The notes beneath the pieces are model-generated. The model did not search any database and was not told the DNA's origin. It was given only the letters and a program-made list of their open reading frames with translations. A stretch of DNA of 64,000 nucleotides from Sporosarcina jeotgali (GTDB lineage: Bacteria; Bacillota; Bacilli; Bacillales_A; Planococcaceae): assembly GCF_033304595.1 (NCBI RefSeq), contig NZ_CP116341.1, forward strand, positions 1,841,001 to 1,905,000, given 5' to 3'. Made by a program: the position numbers and the translations under genes. Positions 8,288 through 17,093 of the stretch are shown in pieces (the stretch's first letter is position 1; every line of letters starts with the position of its first letter).

Positions 8288-9229
8288 TTAACGGTGAAGC
8301 AGTAATTTTTGAGCTGTATATTGGTCCGTTATGAAAACATTCGCATATTGACCAAGAAGTGCGCCGTGGATTGCTTCTAGTTTACGATTTCCTCCTGCAA
8401 CAAGGATTGACTTCTCTTTTTGCTTCAACTCTTCCAATTGAATGCCAATCGTTCTGTTTTTAATAGCAGATTCACATACTTCGCCAGTGCTTTTAAAAAA
8501 GCGGGAACAAATATCACCAACCGCTTCTTTATGAAGCAGCTCTTTTTCATCATTCGTTAAATAGCCTAACCGAAACAGCATAGAGTCAGTGTCTACTGTA
8601 CCGACAGTAAACACAGCAATATTGGCTTGTTTTCCCAGTTCAATCAGCCGATGCATATAGCGATCCGATTCAATAACCGCTTTGACGTCAGGACTGTCAA
8701 CTAATACAGGAAGAGGTAAGTAGCGGGGAACGGTGTGGAAAGCCTCAGCAAATTTGTAAACCGTTTCTGAATCATAGGTATTCACGTCGGATAGACCTAT
8801 GCCGCCTTTTAACTGAATGACTTCCACACCTTTTACGTCTTTCTTCCGCAATGCATTTGCCACCCGGTACATAGTTCTTCCCCAGGTGACACCAAGTACG
8901 TCACCATCCTCAACAACATCGTGAATATATTCTGCAGCCTTGTCACTCATTGCCTGCAGCATCACCTGATCATCTTCTTCTCCAGCATAAGCAATTTTCA
9001 CTTCTTCAATTTGATATTTATGCTGTAAGGATTTCTCAAGTTCATTGTTATTACTAAAGGGATCGACAATCTCGATTTTCACGTATCCATGTTTTTTTGC
9101 TTGCTGCAGCAGTCTTGAAACAGTTGGTCTTGAAATCCCTAGCTTCTCGGCAATGGCGAGCTGGGTGTAGTCGAACTGATAATACAGTTTGGCTGCTTCT
9201 ATAATTAGCAGCTTTTTGTCGATGTCCAA
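8288..9229 (-). CDS. deoR: DeoR, SorC-family repressor of deoxynucleoside catabolism
   Basis: 313 residues. The N-terminal helix-turn-helix (TQLAIAEKLGISRPTVSRLL, about residues 22-42) is followed by a SorC/DeoR sugar-phosphate-binding domain with GVTWGRTMY, QLKGGIG, NIAVFTVGTV and GDICSRFF. It aligns closely along its length with B. subtilis DeoR as I remember it. It senses deoxyribose 5-phosphate and represses the nucleoside operon. Start: the open frame extends to 9295, but AAGGAGG (complement of 9238-9244) sits 8 nt before the TTG at 9229, giving MDIDKKLLIIEAA, which matches the known N-terminus. Hence a TTG start. Confidence 0.92.
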   Translation of the reverse strand: MDIDKKLLIIEAAKLYYQFDYTQLAIAEKLGISRPTVSRLLQQAKKHGYVKIEIVDPFSNNNELEKSLQHKYQIEEVKIAYAGEEDDQVMLQAMSDKAAEYIHDVVEDGDVLGVTWGRTMYRVANALRKKDVKGVEVIQLKGGIGLSDVNTYDSETVYKFAEAFHTVPRYLPLPVLVDSPDVKAVIESDRYMHRLIELGKQANIAVFTVGTVDTDSMLFRLGYLTNDEKELLHKEAVGDICSRFFKSTGEVCESAIKNRTIGIQLEELKQKEKSILVAGGNRKLEAIHGALLGQYANVFITDQYTAQKLLLHR

Positions 9230-9417
9230 TGCAAGTTCCTCCTTCAAATCATTAAGCAATCGCCTGCCTGATGGGTACATCCCACCTGTGTTCAAGTAGA
9301 TTCAACTTTAATAGGCCGATTATATCACACCAGAAACTAAAACGATTATTCTTATCGGAGGATTCAAGATGTCATCCTATCTCATTTATCTCTTCGCCTT
9401 CGTTTTATTTAACAAAT

Positions 9418-10035
9418 TCAGTCGATGTAGGTATTCACGCTATATCGAATGCCGTCTTCTCCAACGTATTGGCGAGGAGCCGTTTTTTCCAATGTGTAGG
9501 TGAAGTTATTTTCACCGGTAACCGTGATTGTGTAAAAGTCTTTCTTCTTTTTAACAGTATAGTTTTCATAGTCTCCCTCTTGCAGCGTCATTTTAGCCAG
9601 CTTAGCTTGATAGTCTTCGGAAGCAACCCTGATTTCCAATTCGCTCTGATCCGTCCCCATCAAGGACTCACCCATATAATTGTTTTGGATATGCATTGTT
9701 TTTCCATCAAAAGCAATGGAATAATTCGTCACTTCAAACGAATCTTGCTGTGTCATAAGGGTACCTTCCCATGAATCGGTTACATCTTTAGCGAAAAGTC
9801 CAGAACTGAGCGAGTTCGGTTTGCCGATTAGAATTGTCACGATGAAGGCGATTGAGACGAGCATCATCATCGAAACGAATGCTGGTTTCCATTGTAAACT
9901 GCGTCGTTTGGTCCGCACGTTTTTCCCTTGGAAGACCGATTGATGCATAGTTCCTTTTTGTTCTTGCGTCGGCTTGAACGGCTCACTGAGAGCTCCGAGT
10001 TTTTGAGTCAGTTCATCGTCGGTATAAGGTTTCAT
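9418..10035 (-). CDS. Putative membrane anti-sigma factor
   Basis: 205 residues: a cytoplasmic N-terminus of about 50 residues, one membrane helix (about 51-71; FVSMMMLVSIAFIVTILIG) and an extracytoplasmic domain of about 130 residues rich in beta strands. The gene overlaps the upstream ECF sigma gene by 23 bp, so the two are translationally coupled. That arrangement and topology are standard for an anti-sigma factor that holds its sigma factor at the membrane until a cell-envelope signal releases it. No zinc-binding HxxxCxxC motif is visible, so it is not a ZAS-type protein. Confidence 0.7.
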   Translation of the reverse strand: MKPYTDDELTQKLGALSEPFKPTQEQKGTMHQSVFQGKNVRTKRRSLQWKPAFVSMMMLVSIAFIVTILIGKPNSLSSGLFAKDVTDSWEGTLMTQQDSFEVTNYSIAFDGKTMHIQNNYMGESLMGTDQSELEIRVASEDYQAKLAKMTLQEGDYENYTVKKKKDFYTITVTGENNFTYTLEKTAPRQYVGEDGIRYSVNTYID

Positions 10036-10528
10036 GTGACATGCCTCCTTTCTCGAGTTCTTTTTTGAATGCGTCCAGTGCGCGTTTCAGGCTCATCTTC
10101 ACTTTGCCTTCCGTGCTGCCAAGAATGGCGGACGTATCTTTCGTTGAGAACCCCTGGATATGACGCAGCAAAATGACTTGCTGCTGGCTCTTCTTTAAGC
10201 GGCGTAGCGCTTCATAAAATTCGGACTCCTGCGCGTTGAGTTCAGCCATCTCTTCGGAAGACGGATGGCTGCCGAACAGGTGGAAGTCCTTATCGAAATA
10301 ATGTGTCAGGGGATGCTTTTTCCTGAAGTGGTTCAATGTTGTCGTGTAAGCAATTCGGAAGATCCACGTCTTCACTGCGGCACGACCGTCGAACTGATGC
10401 GCTTTTTCCACAACTTTCACGAATGTTTCCTGTGTCAGTTCCTCTGCAGTATGCCGGTTCCGCACTTGCATGAGAATATAGCTGTAAACTGCACTGGCAT
10501 GATCCTCAAACCATTGTTCTGCGGACAT
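10013..10528 (-). CDS. ECF-type RNA polymerase sigma factor
   Basis: 171 residues with region 2 (TAEELTQETFVKVVEKAHQF and VKTWIFRIAYTTTLNHFRKK, which recognise the -10 element and core polymerase) and region 4 (QQQVILLRHIQGFSTKDTSAI plus GSTEGKVKMSLKRALD, a helix-turn-helix for the -35). No region 1 or 3, as in group IV sigma factors. The downstream overlapping gene encodes its likely anti-sigma. Two ATGs in tandem (10531, 10528) follow AGAGGTGA; the second has the better spacing. The regulon cannot be deduced from the window. Confidence 0.9.
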   Translation of the reverse strand: MSAEQWFEDHASAVYSYILMQVRNRHTAEELTQETFVKVVEKAHQFDGRAAVKTWIFRIAYTTTLNHFRKKHPLTHYFDKDFHLFGSHPSSEEMAELNAQESEFYEALRRLKKSQQQVILLRHIQGFSTKDTSAILGSTEGKVKMSLKRALDAFKKELEKGGMSHETLYRR

Positions 10529-10699
10529 CATGTCACCTCTCTTCTATATACTTAGACACCGATTTTTGAATTTGGTAACGCTGGTATAGATAATTATTTC
10601 ATATGCTCTCGGAATCGGATAGTTCTAAACGTAAAAATGCCCCGATATTCCAGATTTTGAGTCCGGATTATCCAGGCATTCGAAGTACTATATTTGAGA

Positions 10700-10763
10700 A
10701 GTGAGCGATGCACGAAACTAAACATGATTGTTCAAACTAACACGATAGTTCCTCACACAGATA
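10700..10763. repeat. Degenerate type B hairpin repeat
   Basis: Contains TGCACGAAACTAAACATGATTG and TTCAAAC followed by CTCACACAG, the same order of words as the better-conserved copy at 16527-16588. Arms are poorly paired. Confidence 0.45.
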
Positions 10764-10771
10764 CCTTTTTT

Positions 10772-12820
10772 TTAATCGTTAAACCACTTCTGTCCCCACT
10801 TTTCGATACTCTCCCAAAACTCTTTTCTCTTCTCGTCCTTTTCTTTTTTCTTCTCTTTGTTTTCTCTTTCTTCCTTCGTCTTTTTCTTCTGCTTCTTCAA
10901 GTCTTTTATGTCATCTTCAATTAACGATAAATCAAAGTTCTTCGTAGAGTATTCACTAGCTGATTGTGAAACAACCTGCGCAAATATCGGCGCTGCGGTC
11001 AAGCTGCTTGTAGAAGTTAAATAGTGGTCGGCGTCTGTTTTGTCATATCCGAGCCAGACCGCACCGGCGATGTCAGGTGTATAGCCGACGAACCAGTGAT
11101 CTTTGGAACCGTTCACTCCTTCAAACGGGAGCTGTGTCGTACCCGTCTTTCCCGCTACGTCGATACCAGGAATTTGTGCTTTCTTCCCAGTCCCTTCCTC
11201 TACAACCCCTTGCAACATATGAGTCATTTGCTCGGCAACTTCCGCATCCGTCACCTGTACGGACTCTCCCTGCCACTTCCCGAGCACGTTTCCTTCCGAA
11301 TCTTTAATTTCTGTAATCGCGTGAGCTTCCTCCATCACGCCATCATTCGCAAACGCAGAAAACGCTTGCGCCATCCGTAAAGGAGAGGTTCCTTTGTCCA
11401 TCCCTCCAAGCGCCAAGCCGAGTGTACGATCCTTTTTTGTCAATGAAATCCCAAACCGTTCGACCGCACTCACGCCCTCTTGGACCCCCATCTGATTCAA
11501 CAGCCAAACAGGAGGGACATTATACGAGTTGGCAAGTGCCTCGTACATTGTCACTTCCCCTCTATAGTGCTGATCAATATTTTTCGGAGAGTACCCATGG
11601 ATATCGATCGGTTCATCTTCAAGCAAATCCGACATATGGTATCCGTTCTCGAGTGCAGGAGTATAGACGGCAAGCGGTTTTAGCGCAGATCCGGGCTGTC
11701 GGATAAGATCTGTCGCATTGTTGAAGCGTCCTTGCGTATACTCTCCTCTTCCCCCAACTAATGCGAGAATTCCGCCCGTTTTAGGGTTTACGAAAACAGA
11801 GGCACTCTGCAACAGCTGATCCGGCGTGCTCTCTGGGAAATTTCTGTTGTCTGCATACACGTCTTCGAGCGCATTCTGGACGACTGGATTGATTTCTGTC
11901 GTAATATGCAACCCGCCGGACAGGACTTCATCCTTCGTCAACTGGTACGTATTTACCGCCTCGGCTACTACACGATCTATATAATACGGATAGTTCTTTT
12001 CATTATGAGGAACTGTCGAATCGGCCAGTATAAGATCCTTGCCAATCGCTTCATCATATTCTTCTTGACGAATATACTGTTCTCTCAGCATCAGCGACAA
12101 TACCAGATTGCGCCGCTTCATCGACTTTTCCTTATCTTTCCTGGGCGATAAATTCGACGGTGCTTTGATGATTCCGGCGAGTGTCGCAGATTCGCTTAAC
12201 GTCAATTCGCTGACATCCTTACCGAAATACGTCTGAGCCGCACGTTGCACTCCCCACGCGCCATCGCCGAAATAGATTTGGTTCAAGTACTGTTCCAGAA
12301 TTTCCTCTTTTGAATACTCGCGTTCAATCTTCTTAGCGAGGATAAGTTCCTTCAATTTACGAGAATACGTGCGCTCCTGCGTCAAAAACACATTTTTCGC
12401 AAGCTGCTGCGTAATCGTACTGCCACCTGAGGCAATTTTTCCTTTGAACGCATTCTCGACTAAGGCGCGGCCCATCCTCAAATAATTAAGACCGTGATGT
12501 TTGTAGAACCGCTGATCTTCCACAGAAACGACAGCTTCAATCAGCGCATCCGGAATCTGGTCGATCGAAACACCTTCTATTTTCGAGTTCGAAACCTTGC
12601 TGATCACTTCTCCATTCGGATCGTAAATAACCGTCGTTCGTGGGGCAGGCTTGTCGAGTTTACTGACATCGCTGAATGTGATGAAGAGATTCAGGACAAG
12701 CAGTACGCTGAGGACAGCAAGCACTGCACCGATAAATGAGAAACGAATGATTTTTTTCTTCAAGCTGCTTTTCTTTTTCATTTTTTTATTCTGTTGTTTT
12801 TTATATTCGGATCTTTTCAT
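10772..12820 (-). CDS. Class A penicillin-binding protein (PBP1A family)
   Basis: 682-residue bifunctional peptidoglycan synthase. Lys-rich cytoplasmic start, one membrane helix (about 27-49), glycosyltransferase domain with catalytic Glu101 in [11 protein letters not shown], and the [10 protein letters not shown] motif. The transpeptidase domain has Ser378 (PGSALKP), SYN at 432-434 and KTG at 558-560. The C-terminal 45 residues form a Lys/Glu-rich charged tail, probably coiled or disordered. It polymerises lipid II and cross-links peptides outside the membrane. Start at ATG 12820 ([10 protein letters not shown]) with AGGAGAA upstream; the 33-codon upstream extension lacks a site. Monocistronic. 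Confidence 0.93.
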   Translation of the reverse strand: MKRSEYKKQQNKKMKKKSSLKKKIIRFSFIGAVLAVLSVLLVLNLFITFSDVSKLDKPAPRTTVIYDPNGEVISKVSNSKIEGVSIDQIPDALIEAVVSVEDQRFYKHHGLNYLRMGRALVENAFKGKIASGGSTITQQLAKNVFLTQERTYSRKLKELILAKKIEREYSKEEILEQYLNQIYFGDGAWGVQRAAQTYFGKDVSELTLSESATLAGIIKAPSNLSPRKDKEKSMKRRNLVLSLMLREQYIRQEEYDEAIGKDLILADSTVPHNEKNYPYYIDRVVAEAVNTYQLTKDEVLSGGLHITTEINPVVQNALEDVYADNRNFPESTPDQLLQSASVFVNPKTGGILALVGGRGEYTQGRFNNATDLIRQPGSALKPLAVYTPALENGYHMSDLLEDEPIDIHGYSPKNIDQHYRGEVTMYEALANSYNVPPVWLLNQMGVQEGVSAVERFGISLTKKDRTLGLALGGMDKGTSPLRMAQAFSAFANDGVMEEAHAITEIKDSEGNVLGKWQGESVQVTDAEVAEQMTHMLQGVVEEGTGKKAQIPGIDVAGKTGTTQLPFEGVNGSKDHWFVGYTPDIAGAVWLGYDKTDADHYLTSTSSLTAAPIFAQVVSQSASEYSTKNFDLSLIEDDIKDLKKQKKKTKEERENKEKKKEKDEKRKEFWESIEKWGQKWFND

Positions 12821-12949
12821 ATAGGTTCTCCTGCTTTTTGACTGCGTAGTTTGATTAGTAGTGGATAGCATACTATTGACGAAAGGTAGGTTTTGAAAGT
12901 TGCGAGTTTCAACTTTCACTGAGATTTTCGTACGAGAGTACGAATAAAA

Positions 12950-12997
12950 ATACCTGCGCGAGAAACAAACAGGGTTGTTTGTTTTTCACACAGGTAT
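12950..12997. repeat. Type B-like hairpin repeat upstream of the PBP gene
   Basis: ATACCTG at the left end pairs with CAGGTAT at the right, and GAAACAAAC pairs with GTTTGTTTTTC around AGGGT. A compact hairpin of about 48 bp, immediately followed by the type A element at 13022. Confidence 0.65.
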
Positions 12998-13021
12998 CTT
13001 TAGTTGTTCTGGTTTCTTAAG

Positions 13022-13079
13022 CTGTGTACCACACCACTAGAACACTATTCAGAATCGTTCCGGAGTTGTATCGTGCACA
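13022..13079. repeat. Type A palindromic repeat interrupted by the IS3 element
   Basis: CTGTGTACC at the left and TCGTGCACA at the right enclose GAACACTATTCAGAATCG and CCGGAGT, the same core as at 19109-19170 and 20211-20270. Its right end coincides with the target duplication of the IS. Confidence 0.75.
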
Positions 13080-13153
13080 GTAGTCGACCCCCTTAAAATG
13101 GACACAAGAGATGTTATAGTTGTGGGAACATACTGTTGCGGGAGGGGTTCATT

Positions 13154-13504
13154 TTGGAATTCATAAAAAAAGGCAGAAAAAGAATATTATCTTTTGAACA
13201 GAAGTGCACAATCGTTAAAGAAGTTTTAGAAGAGAATCGACCAAAAACAGATATCGCCACTGAGCATCAAATTCATGTCAATTCTATTACTAATTGGATT
13301 CGTATCTATAAAGAAAAGGGTGTGGAGGGCTTACGCCCTTTCGTAAAAACCCCGAAAGTTCCGAGAGACCAATTGAGAGATGAGCTCAAAAGGCTTCAAG
13401 AAATTGAAAAGAAATACAATGAACAGCTAACGGAGATTGAAATCTTAAAAAAGTTCCAGGCCTTTCTCAAGGAGAAGGAAAACAAAAGGCATACGAAGCG
13501 ATAA
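13154..13504 (+). CDS. IS3-family transposase OrfA (helix-turn-helix, leucine zipper)
   Basis: 117 residues, starting at TTG 13154 (6 nt after GGAGGGG). The N-terminal helix-turn-helix (about residues 10-55; TDIATEHQIHVNSITNWI) binds the IS ends. The C-terminal heptad-rich stretch (RDELKRLQEIEKKYNEQLTE) is the dimerising leucine zipper. The heptamer A AAA AAG at 13447-13453 lies in the correct phase for a -1 frameshift. The OrfB frame is open across this point, so a fused OrfAB of about 400 residues can be made; OrfA alone ends at 13504. Confidence 0.9.
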   Translation: MEFIKKGRKRILSFEQKCTIVKEVLEENRPKTDIATEHQIHVNSITNWIRIYKEKGVEGLRPFVKTPKVPRDQLRDELKRLQEIEKKYNEQLTEIEILKKFQAFLKEKENKRHTKR

Positions 13505-13509
13505 CAGCC

Positions 13510-14358
13510 TTGAGAAAGGTGTACACAGTAAAGCAATTATGCAGTGCATTAGGCGTATCCAGAAGTGGATATTACGCTTATTTAAAGCGTCCGAGAAAGA
13601 TAGTGACTTTGCGAGACCAGGAAGATATTAGAGCGATTAAAAAGATAGTTAAAGAGAATCGTGGTACCTGTGGTGCGAAGCGCATTTCAGGAGTCCTCCG
13701 TACGGTAAATCACATAATTAATCATAAACGTGTGGCTCGTCTTATGAAGGAATTGAATATACAATCCAAGATCAGACGGAAAAAGTATACGAAGGAAATT
13801 AGAACTAAAGCAGCTGGATATATTTATCCCAATCTACTTGCCCGTGATTTTAATGCCCTGCTTCCGAATCGCAAATGGGTAATGGACGTCACTGAATTCG
13901 TAAGAGGTGATGAAAAGGTTTTTGTATCGGCGATAATGGATTTATATGATCGGAATCCAATCGGGGTCGTAATAGGACGTACTTCCAATAACGATATGAT
14001 GGAAGAGTCGATTCGCAAGGCAATGAAAGAGCGAAATCTAAAAGACCTCTCCCAAGTAATTCTTCATACGGATCAAGGGAATTCTTACCGATCTTATCGC
14101 TATAACCAGTTATCTAAAGAGCTAAGCTTTATACCGAGTATGTCCCGAAAAGCAAACTGTTGGGATAACGCCGTGATTGAAAGCTTTTTTTCCCATTTCA
14201 AAACGGAGTTACCTTATCACTATTCAATTGAAACGCCAACACTTCTTGAAAAAGCCATTCCGAAATTCATTAAATACTACAAAGAAATACGTAGCCAAAA
14301 ACGCTTGGGGTATTTGTCTCCAACAGCATTTCTGACTCGGTATTTGGAAAGCGCATAA
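13510..14358 (+). CDS. IS3-family transposase OrfB (DDE integrase domain)
   Basis: 282 residues from TTG 13510. The frame is open upstream into orfA, which supports expression mainly as an OrfAB fusion by -1 slippage. It has an HTH_21 segment near the N-terminus (CGAKRISGVLRTVNH) and the rve integrase core with the DDE triad Asp126 (WVMDVTEF), Asp188 (HTDQGNSY) and Glu224 (NAVIESFF), spaced DD35E. No stop or deletion is visible. Confidence 0.92.
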   Translation: MRKVYTVKQLCSALGVSRSGYYAYLKRPRKIVTLRDQEDIRAIKKIVKENRGTCGAKRISGVLRTVNHIINHKRVARLMKELNIQSKIRRKKYTKEIRTKAAGYIYPNLLARDFNALLPNRKWVMDVTEFVRGDEKVFVSAIMDLYDRNPIGVVIGRTSNNDMMEESIRKAMKERNLKDLSQVILHTDQGNSYRSYRYNQLSKELSFIPSMSRKANCWDNAVIESFFSHFKTELPYHYSIETPTLLEKAIPKFIKYYKEIRSQKRLGYLSPTAFLTRYLESA

Positions 14359-14431
14359 CACACAATTGTACATAAACTTTGGTGTCCATTTTTAAGGGGC
14401 TTGACTACACATAATATACAGCAGCAAATTT

Positions 14432-14475
14432 AAAAAGCAGCAAAGACAAGCCATTGGCTCTCTTTGCTGCTTTTT
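14432..14475. terminator. Bidirectional terminator beside the IS
   Basis: 15-bp stem AAAAAGCAGCAAAGA / TCTTTGCTGCTTTTT around CAAGCCATTGGCTC. Ends the nuclease gene on the minus strand and would stop IS transcription on the plus strand. Confidence 0.9.
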
Positions 14476-14506
14476 ACTAACAAATACATGACACAAGTCT
14501 CTCTAT

Positions 14507-15481
14507 TTATTCTCCCACCATGCCATCATGATCTCGATCCTGCATATATTGGTACAGCCAGTGATCCTGAGTGATTGGTATACTGAAGCCCGCAGCTTTT
14601 GCTTCTCCGATCGTCACGATACCATTTCCATTTGTGTCAATACTGGATAACTCACCTTCGTTTGTTGAAACACTTTCTGATTTTGCTTCGGACTCATTAT
14701 TGCCAGTTAGTCCAAGAGATTCGTTCACCTCATCCGGATTCACATTTTCAAAGGAATCCGAAATAACATTTCCGTTAATTGTATAGGTATATTGATAACT
14801 TGAAGGAATTTGCGTTTCCTCATTCGGATACGTAATAATTGCTTCAAAGTCACTAGCTCCACCTGCTCTACGAATCTCATTTTCCACATATGCTTGATCA
14901 CCATGTCGGTTGAGCGTACTATCTTGTGGGGTAATATTATAAGCATTAGAAACCCCACCGAGAGAGTCGGCAATTATATGGCCTTCATCTAAAACAGCAC
15001 TTTCAACGCCAGGAACCTTTGCTTCGTCAGAATAATATCTGCCCGTCGACAAAACCGGTTCATTATTGTCATCTTGTAGAGTGATTTCGTCCGCTACGAC
15101 ACGGACCAGTTGCCCGTTATCGTTAGTGAACCCCCAATATTCACGGTCTCCATAACCGATGTTAACAACAACGTTAGGTTCACGATAACCAGACAAATCC
15201 CCACCATCCACTTCAATAGGGGTATATCCGGAAAACTGCTCTTTCTTTGGTTGAGGTTGTTCCTCCTCGACTTTAGGTTCTTCTAGTGGCTCTTCTACTT
15301 TCTGCTCCTCAACGTCCGTAGTGATCGTTTCTTCTTTTTCATTGTTTTTGCTCGGTTCCTCTGTTGTGACTATCTGTGTATCTGTGTCCTCTTCTGTAAT
15401 GGCTGCATCTTCTGCGTTGGTACAACCAACCAGTAAGACGATCGTTAACATTAAAATTAAATAACTCAATTTACTTTTCAT
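14507..15481 (-). CDS. Secreted lipoprotein nuclease (EndA/DNA-entry-nuclease-like) with C-terminal calcium-binding region
   Basis: 324 residues. A lipoprotein signal peptide with lipobox LLVGC (Cys20) is followed by an acidic, Glu/Thr-rich linker (about 25-85). The nuclease domain (about 86-260) carries the beta-beta-alpha-metal pattern DEGHIIADSLGG (His168, in place of the common DRGH), then ITPQDSTLNRHG (Asn191) and VENEIRR (Glu200), as in the EndA-type DNA/RNA non-specific endonucleases. The last 45 residues hold an EF-hand-like loop (DTNGNGIVTIGEA) and DRDHDGMVGE, resembling an Excalibur calcium-binding motif that lacks its cysteines. Probably anchored outside the membrane for DNA degradation or uptake. 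Confidence 0.78.
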   Translation of the reverse strand: MKSKLSYLILMLTIVLLVGCTNAEDAAITEEDTDTQIVTTEEPSKNNEKEETITTDVEEQKVEEPLEEPKVEEEQPQPKKEQFSGYTPIEVDGGDLSGYREPNVVVNIGYGDREYWGFTNDNGQLVRVVADEITLQDDNNEPVLSTGRYYSDEAKVPGVESAVLDEGHIIADSLGGVSNAYNITPQDSTLNRHGDQAYVENEIRRAGGASDFEAIITYPNEETQIPSSYQYTYTINGNVISDSFENVNPDEVNESLGLTGNNESEAKSESVSTNEGELSSIDTNGNGIVTIGEAKAAGFSIPITQDHWLYQYMQDRDHDGMVGE

Positions 15482-15683
15482 TCTTTAAACCTTACCTTTC
15501 TACGATGTCAAGGTTTCACGTTAGAATTATAGCATAAATATTTTTGAGTTCCACCATTTTCCATTATTTTTTCGTACAAGTGAATTAAAACCATTAGAAA
15601 GAATCACCACTGCGGCGGTACAATTCGAACACTGTTGGAATTTTTTAGATTCATCTTGTCTAGCAAAGAATTTCATCCACGCA

Positions 15684-15718
15684 AAAACGTCAACTTCATT
15701 TTTCGAAGTTGACGTTTT
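15684..15718. terminator. Strong hairpin, possible bidirectional terminator
   Basis: AAAACGTCAACTTC / GAAGTTGACGTTTT with a 7-nt loop; A-run on the left and T-run on the right allow termination in both directions. Lies far from the neighbouring stop codons. Confidence 0.7.
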
Positions 15719-15735
15719 ATTCTTCAATTAGTGAT

Positions 15736-15794
15736 TCCTGTTCACTAAACTATTGTGTTTGTTCAACCATTCAGGATTGCTTCTTACGCAGGCA
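15736..15794. repeat. Degenerate type B hairpin repeat
   Basis: TCCTGTTCACTAAACTAT, GTTTGTTCAACCATTCAGGATTG and TTACGCAGGCAC follow the order of the 16527-16588 element with several mismatches. Confidence 0.5.
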
Positions 15795-15811
15795 CCAAAT
15801 TCACAACTGAA

Positions 15812-16471
15812 TTAAAGATTTCTGCTCTTCCCCTTGGATGAAATCTTGATATTCACTCCCATGGCTTCACCATAATCAATATGGGAATCCATTTCCGATA
15901 CGTCAATATCCGCCTCAAAGATCACACGCTGCTGTTCTTTTCCGTTCAGTTTGACTTCATAAGAATGTTCCTGATTCATAAGCGTGACCATGGGTAAATC
16001 ATCAGCAAATATACGGTCTTCACGGAACTCTACTACGAAATGAGAAGCGGTACCGCTGTGGTTTTCAAATGTAAGACCACATCTTCCATGATGCGTGGTC
16101 TCGTCGGTCATCTCGAAATGGCACGTGCCCGTATCTTCAGAATAAGAGATTGCATTTATTCCTTTCGCGAAACTCTCTTGATAGACACCAACTAACATAC
16201 CAGGCGCAAAAAGAACGATGGCGATTGCGAAGACGGCACAGCGCCCTTGAAGCATCTCTAACGATTTTACAAGCATCGACACACCGACAATTAGGAACAC
16301 CAGAATGAGAATGCCTATCATCTGGAAGCCGCCTTCCAATCGAATCGGAATGCCTACTGAAACTAACAGCGTCTCACCCAATGACCATCGGTTCGGAAAC
16401 GGAAGATTTAGGAAGATCACCAGCAATAGAAGCGCTATTGAAGTTATGAACAATTTTTTGTCTTTTATCAT
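15812..16471 (-). CDS. Membrane protein of unknown function with extracytoplasmic domain
   Basis: 219 residues. Three membrane helices are apparent (about 7-23, 47-68 and 78-97), followed by a soluble beta-rich domain of about 115 residues with two cysteines (TGTCHFEM and GRCGLTF) that could form a disulphide outside the cell. ATG 16471 is preceded by AGGAGG at 8 nt, so translation looks good. I do not recognise the family. It is a single gene between two hairpin repeats. Confidence 0.65.
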   Translation of the reverse strand: MIKDKKLFITSIALLLLVIFLNLPFPNRWSLGETLLVSVGIPIRLEGGFQMIGILILVFLIVGVSMLVKSLEMLQGRCAVFAIAIVLFAPGMLVGVYQESFAKGINAISYSEDTGTCHFEMTDETTHHGRCGLTFENHSGTASHFVVEFREDRIFADDLPMVTLMNQEHSYEVKLNGKEQQRVIFEADIDVSEMDSHIDYGEAMGVNIKISSKGKSRNL

Positions 16472-16526
16472 GGCATCTTCCTCCTAAAATATATTGACCA
16501 TACTCGCATCGATTCTATTTTTTGCG

Positions 16527-16588
16527 CTGCCTGTGCACGAAACTTTCATGTTTGTTCAAACATTCATGATTGTTTTTTACACAGGCAG
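16527..16588. repeat. Type B palindromic repeat (best-preserved copy)
   Basis: 62 bp with arms CTGCCTGTG / CACAGGCAG. The core reads CACGAAACTTTCATG, TTTGTTCAAAC, ATTCATGATTGTTTTTTA, i.e. two nested imperfect half-palindromes. Related copies are near 10700, 12950, 15736, 40445, 42138 and 49779. Confidence 0.8.
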
Positions 16589-16627
16589 AGAATTTTAGAC
16601 TGCTTAACATTATGGAAATTATCCGCA

Positions 16628-17029
16628 TTAATCAGTGGGGATTATAGTTATAGGAAGTCCATCTTTGTAAACTTCACATCCTCTTAATCGATAAATCGTT
16701 CGATCGCTTTTTTCTATTATTTCAATACTCTTACATGTATCTTCTATAACTCCGTGATCTCCGAACTCATCAAATCTTGTATCAAGTTTAGAACTCAACT
16801 TTTCATCTGAATACTTCAAGTCGTGGATAATTGGATCGCCTTCATCCGTGTAGTTTACCACACGAACTTCACTGTCCTTATTGTTTGATACATCTTCCGA
16901 GAATTTTTCAAGTAGATCAAGATTCTTTATGGTTCCAAGTGTATTGACCACATCATGTTTAGAAGGTGAATAGTCACCACACCCAAAAAGAGAGAGTGAT
17001 AGTAAAATAAGAATAGAAACTTTTTTCAC
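16628..17029 (-). CDS. Lipoprotein with DUF4362 domain
   Basis: 133 residues from GTG 17029 (8 nt after AGGGAG; an upstream GTG at 17038 overlaps the site). Signal peptide ending in the lipobox SLFGC (Cys17), then a domain with VVNYTDEGDPIIHDL, and GDHGVIEDTCKSIE ... YRLRGCEV with two conserved-looking cysteines. This is the pattern of DUF4362 proteins of Bacillales, whose role is not known to me. Lipid-anchored on the outer face of the membrane. Monogenic. Confidence 0.75.
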   Translation of the reverse strand: MKKVSILILLSLSLFGCGDYSPSKHDVVNTLGTIKNLDLLEKFSEDVSNNKDSEVRVVNYTDEGDPIIHDLKYSDEKLSSKLDTRFDEFGDHGVIEDTCKSIEIIEKSDRTIYRLRGCEVYKDGLPITIIPTD

Positions 17030-17051
17030 CAAATCCACTCCCTATATAATG

Positions 17052-17070
17052 GTACCTGGTCCAGGTACGT
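17052..17070. repeat. Collapsed type C repeat
   Basis: GGTACCTGG joined directly to TCCAGGTACGTT: the outer arms and right flank of the type C element with the core missing. It behaves like a deletion derivative. Confidence 0.65.
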
Positions 17071-17093
17071 TATTTGGTATCACACACCCGATT

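Larger units (their letters stand above)
13080..14408 (+). mobile_element. IS3-family (IS150-group) insertion sequence, apparently intact
   Basis: 1,329 bp bounded by imperfect inverted repeats of about 26 bp: left GTAGTCGACCCCCTTAAAAT (13080-13105 with GGACAC) and right end complementary from 14408 inwards (GTAGTCAAGCCCCTTAAAAA). It is flanked by a 3-bp direct repeat ACA (13077-13079 and 14409-14411), the usual IS3-family target duplication. It carries orfA and orfB in the -1 relation with a slippery heptamer, and all catalytic residues are present, so it could still be active. Confidence 0.88.
15482..15811. other. Intergenic region with hairpin and degraded repeats, no gene
   Basis: Holds a strong hairpin (15684-15718), a degraded type A core (GTACAATTCGAACACTGTTGGAATT, near 15622-15647) and a degraded type B element (15736-15794). 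A 66-codon minus-strand open frame is made entirely of these repeats and has no convincing start, so I do not call a gene. Confidence 0.6.

Noticed and set aside
15527-15727. 66-codon minus-strand open frame
   Set aside because: Its sequence is made up of a hairpin and a degraded type A repeat; no ribosome site and no protein-like conservation.
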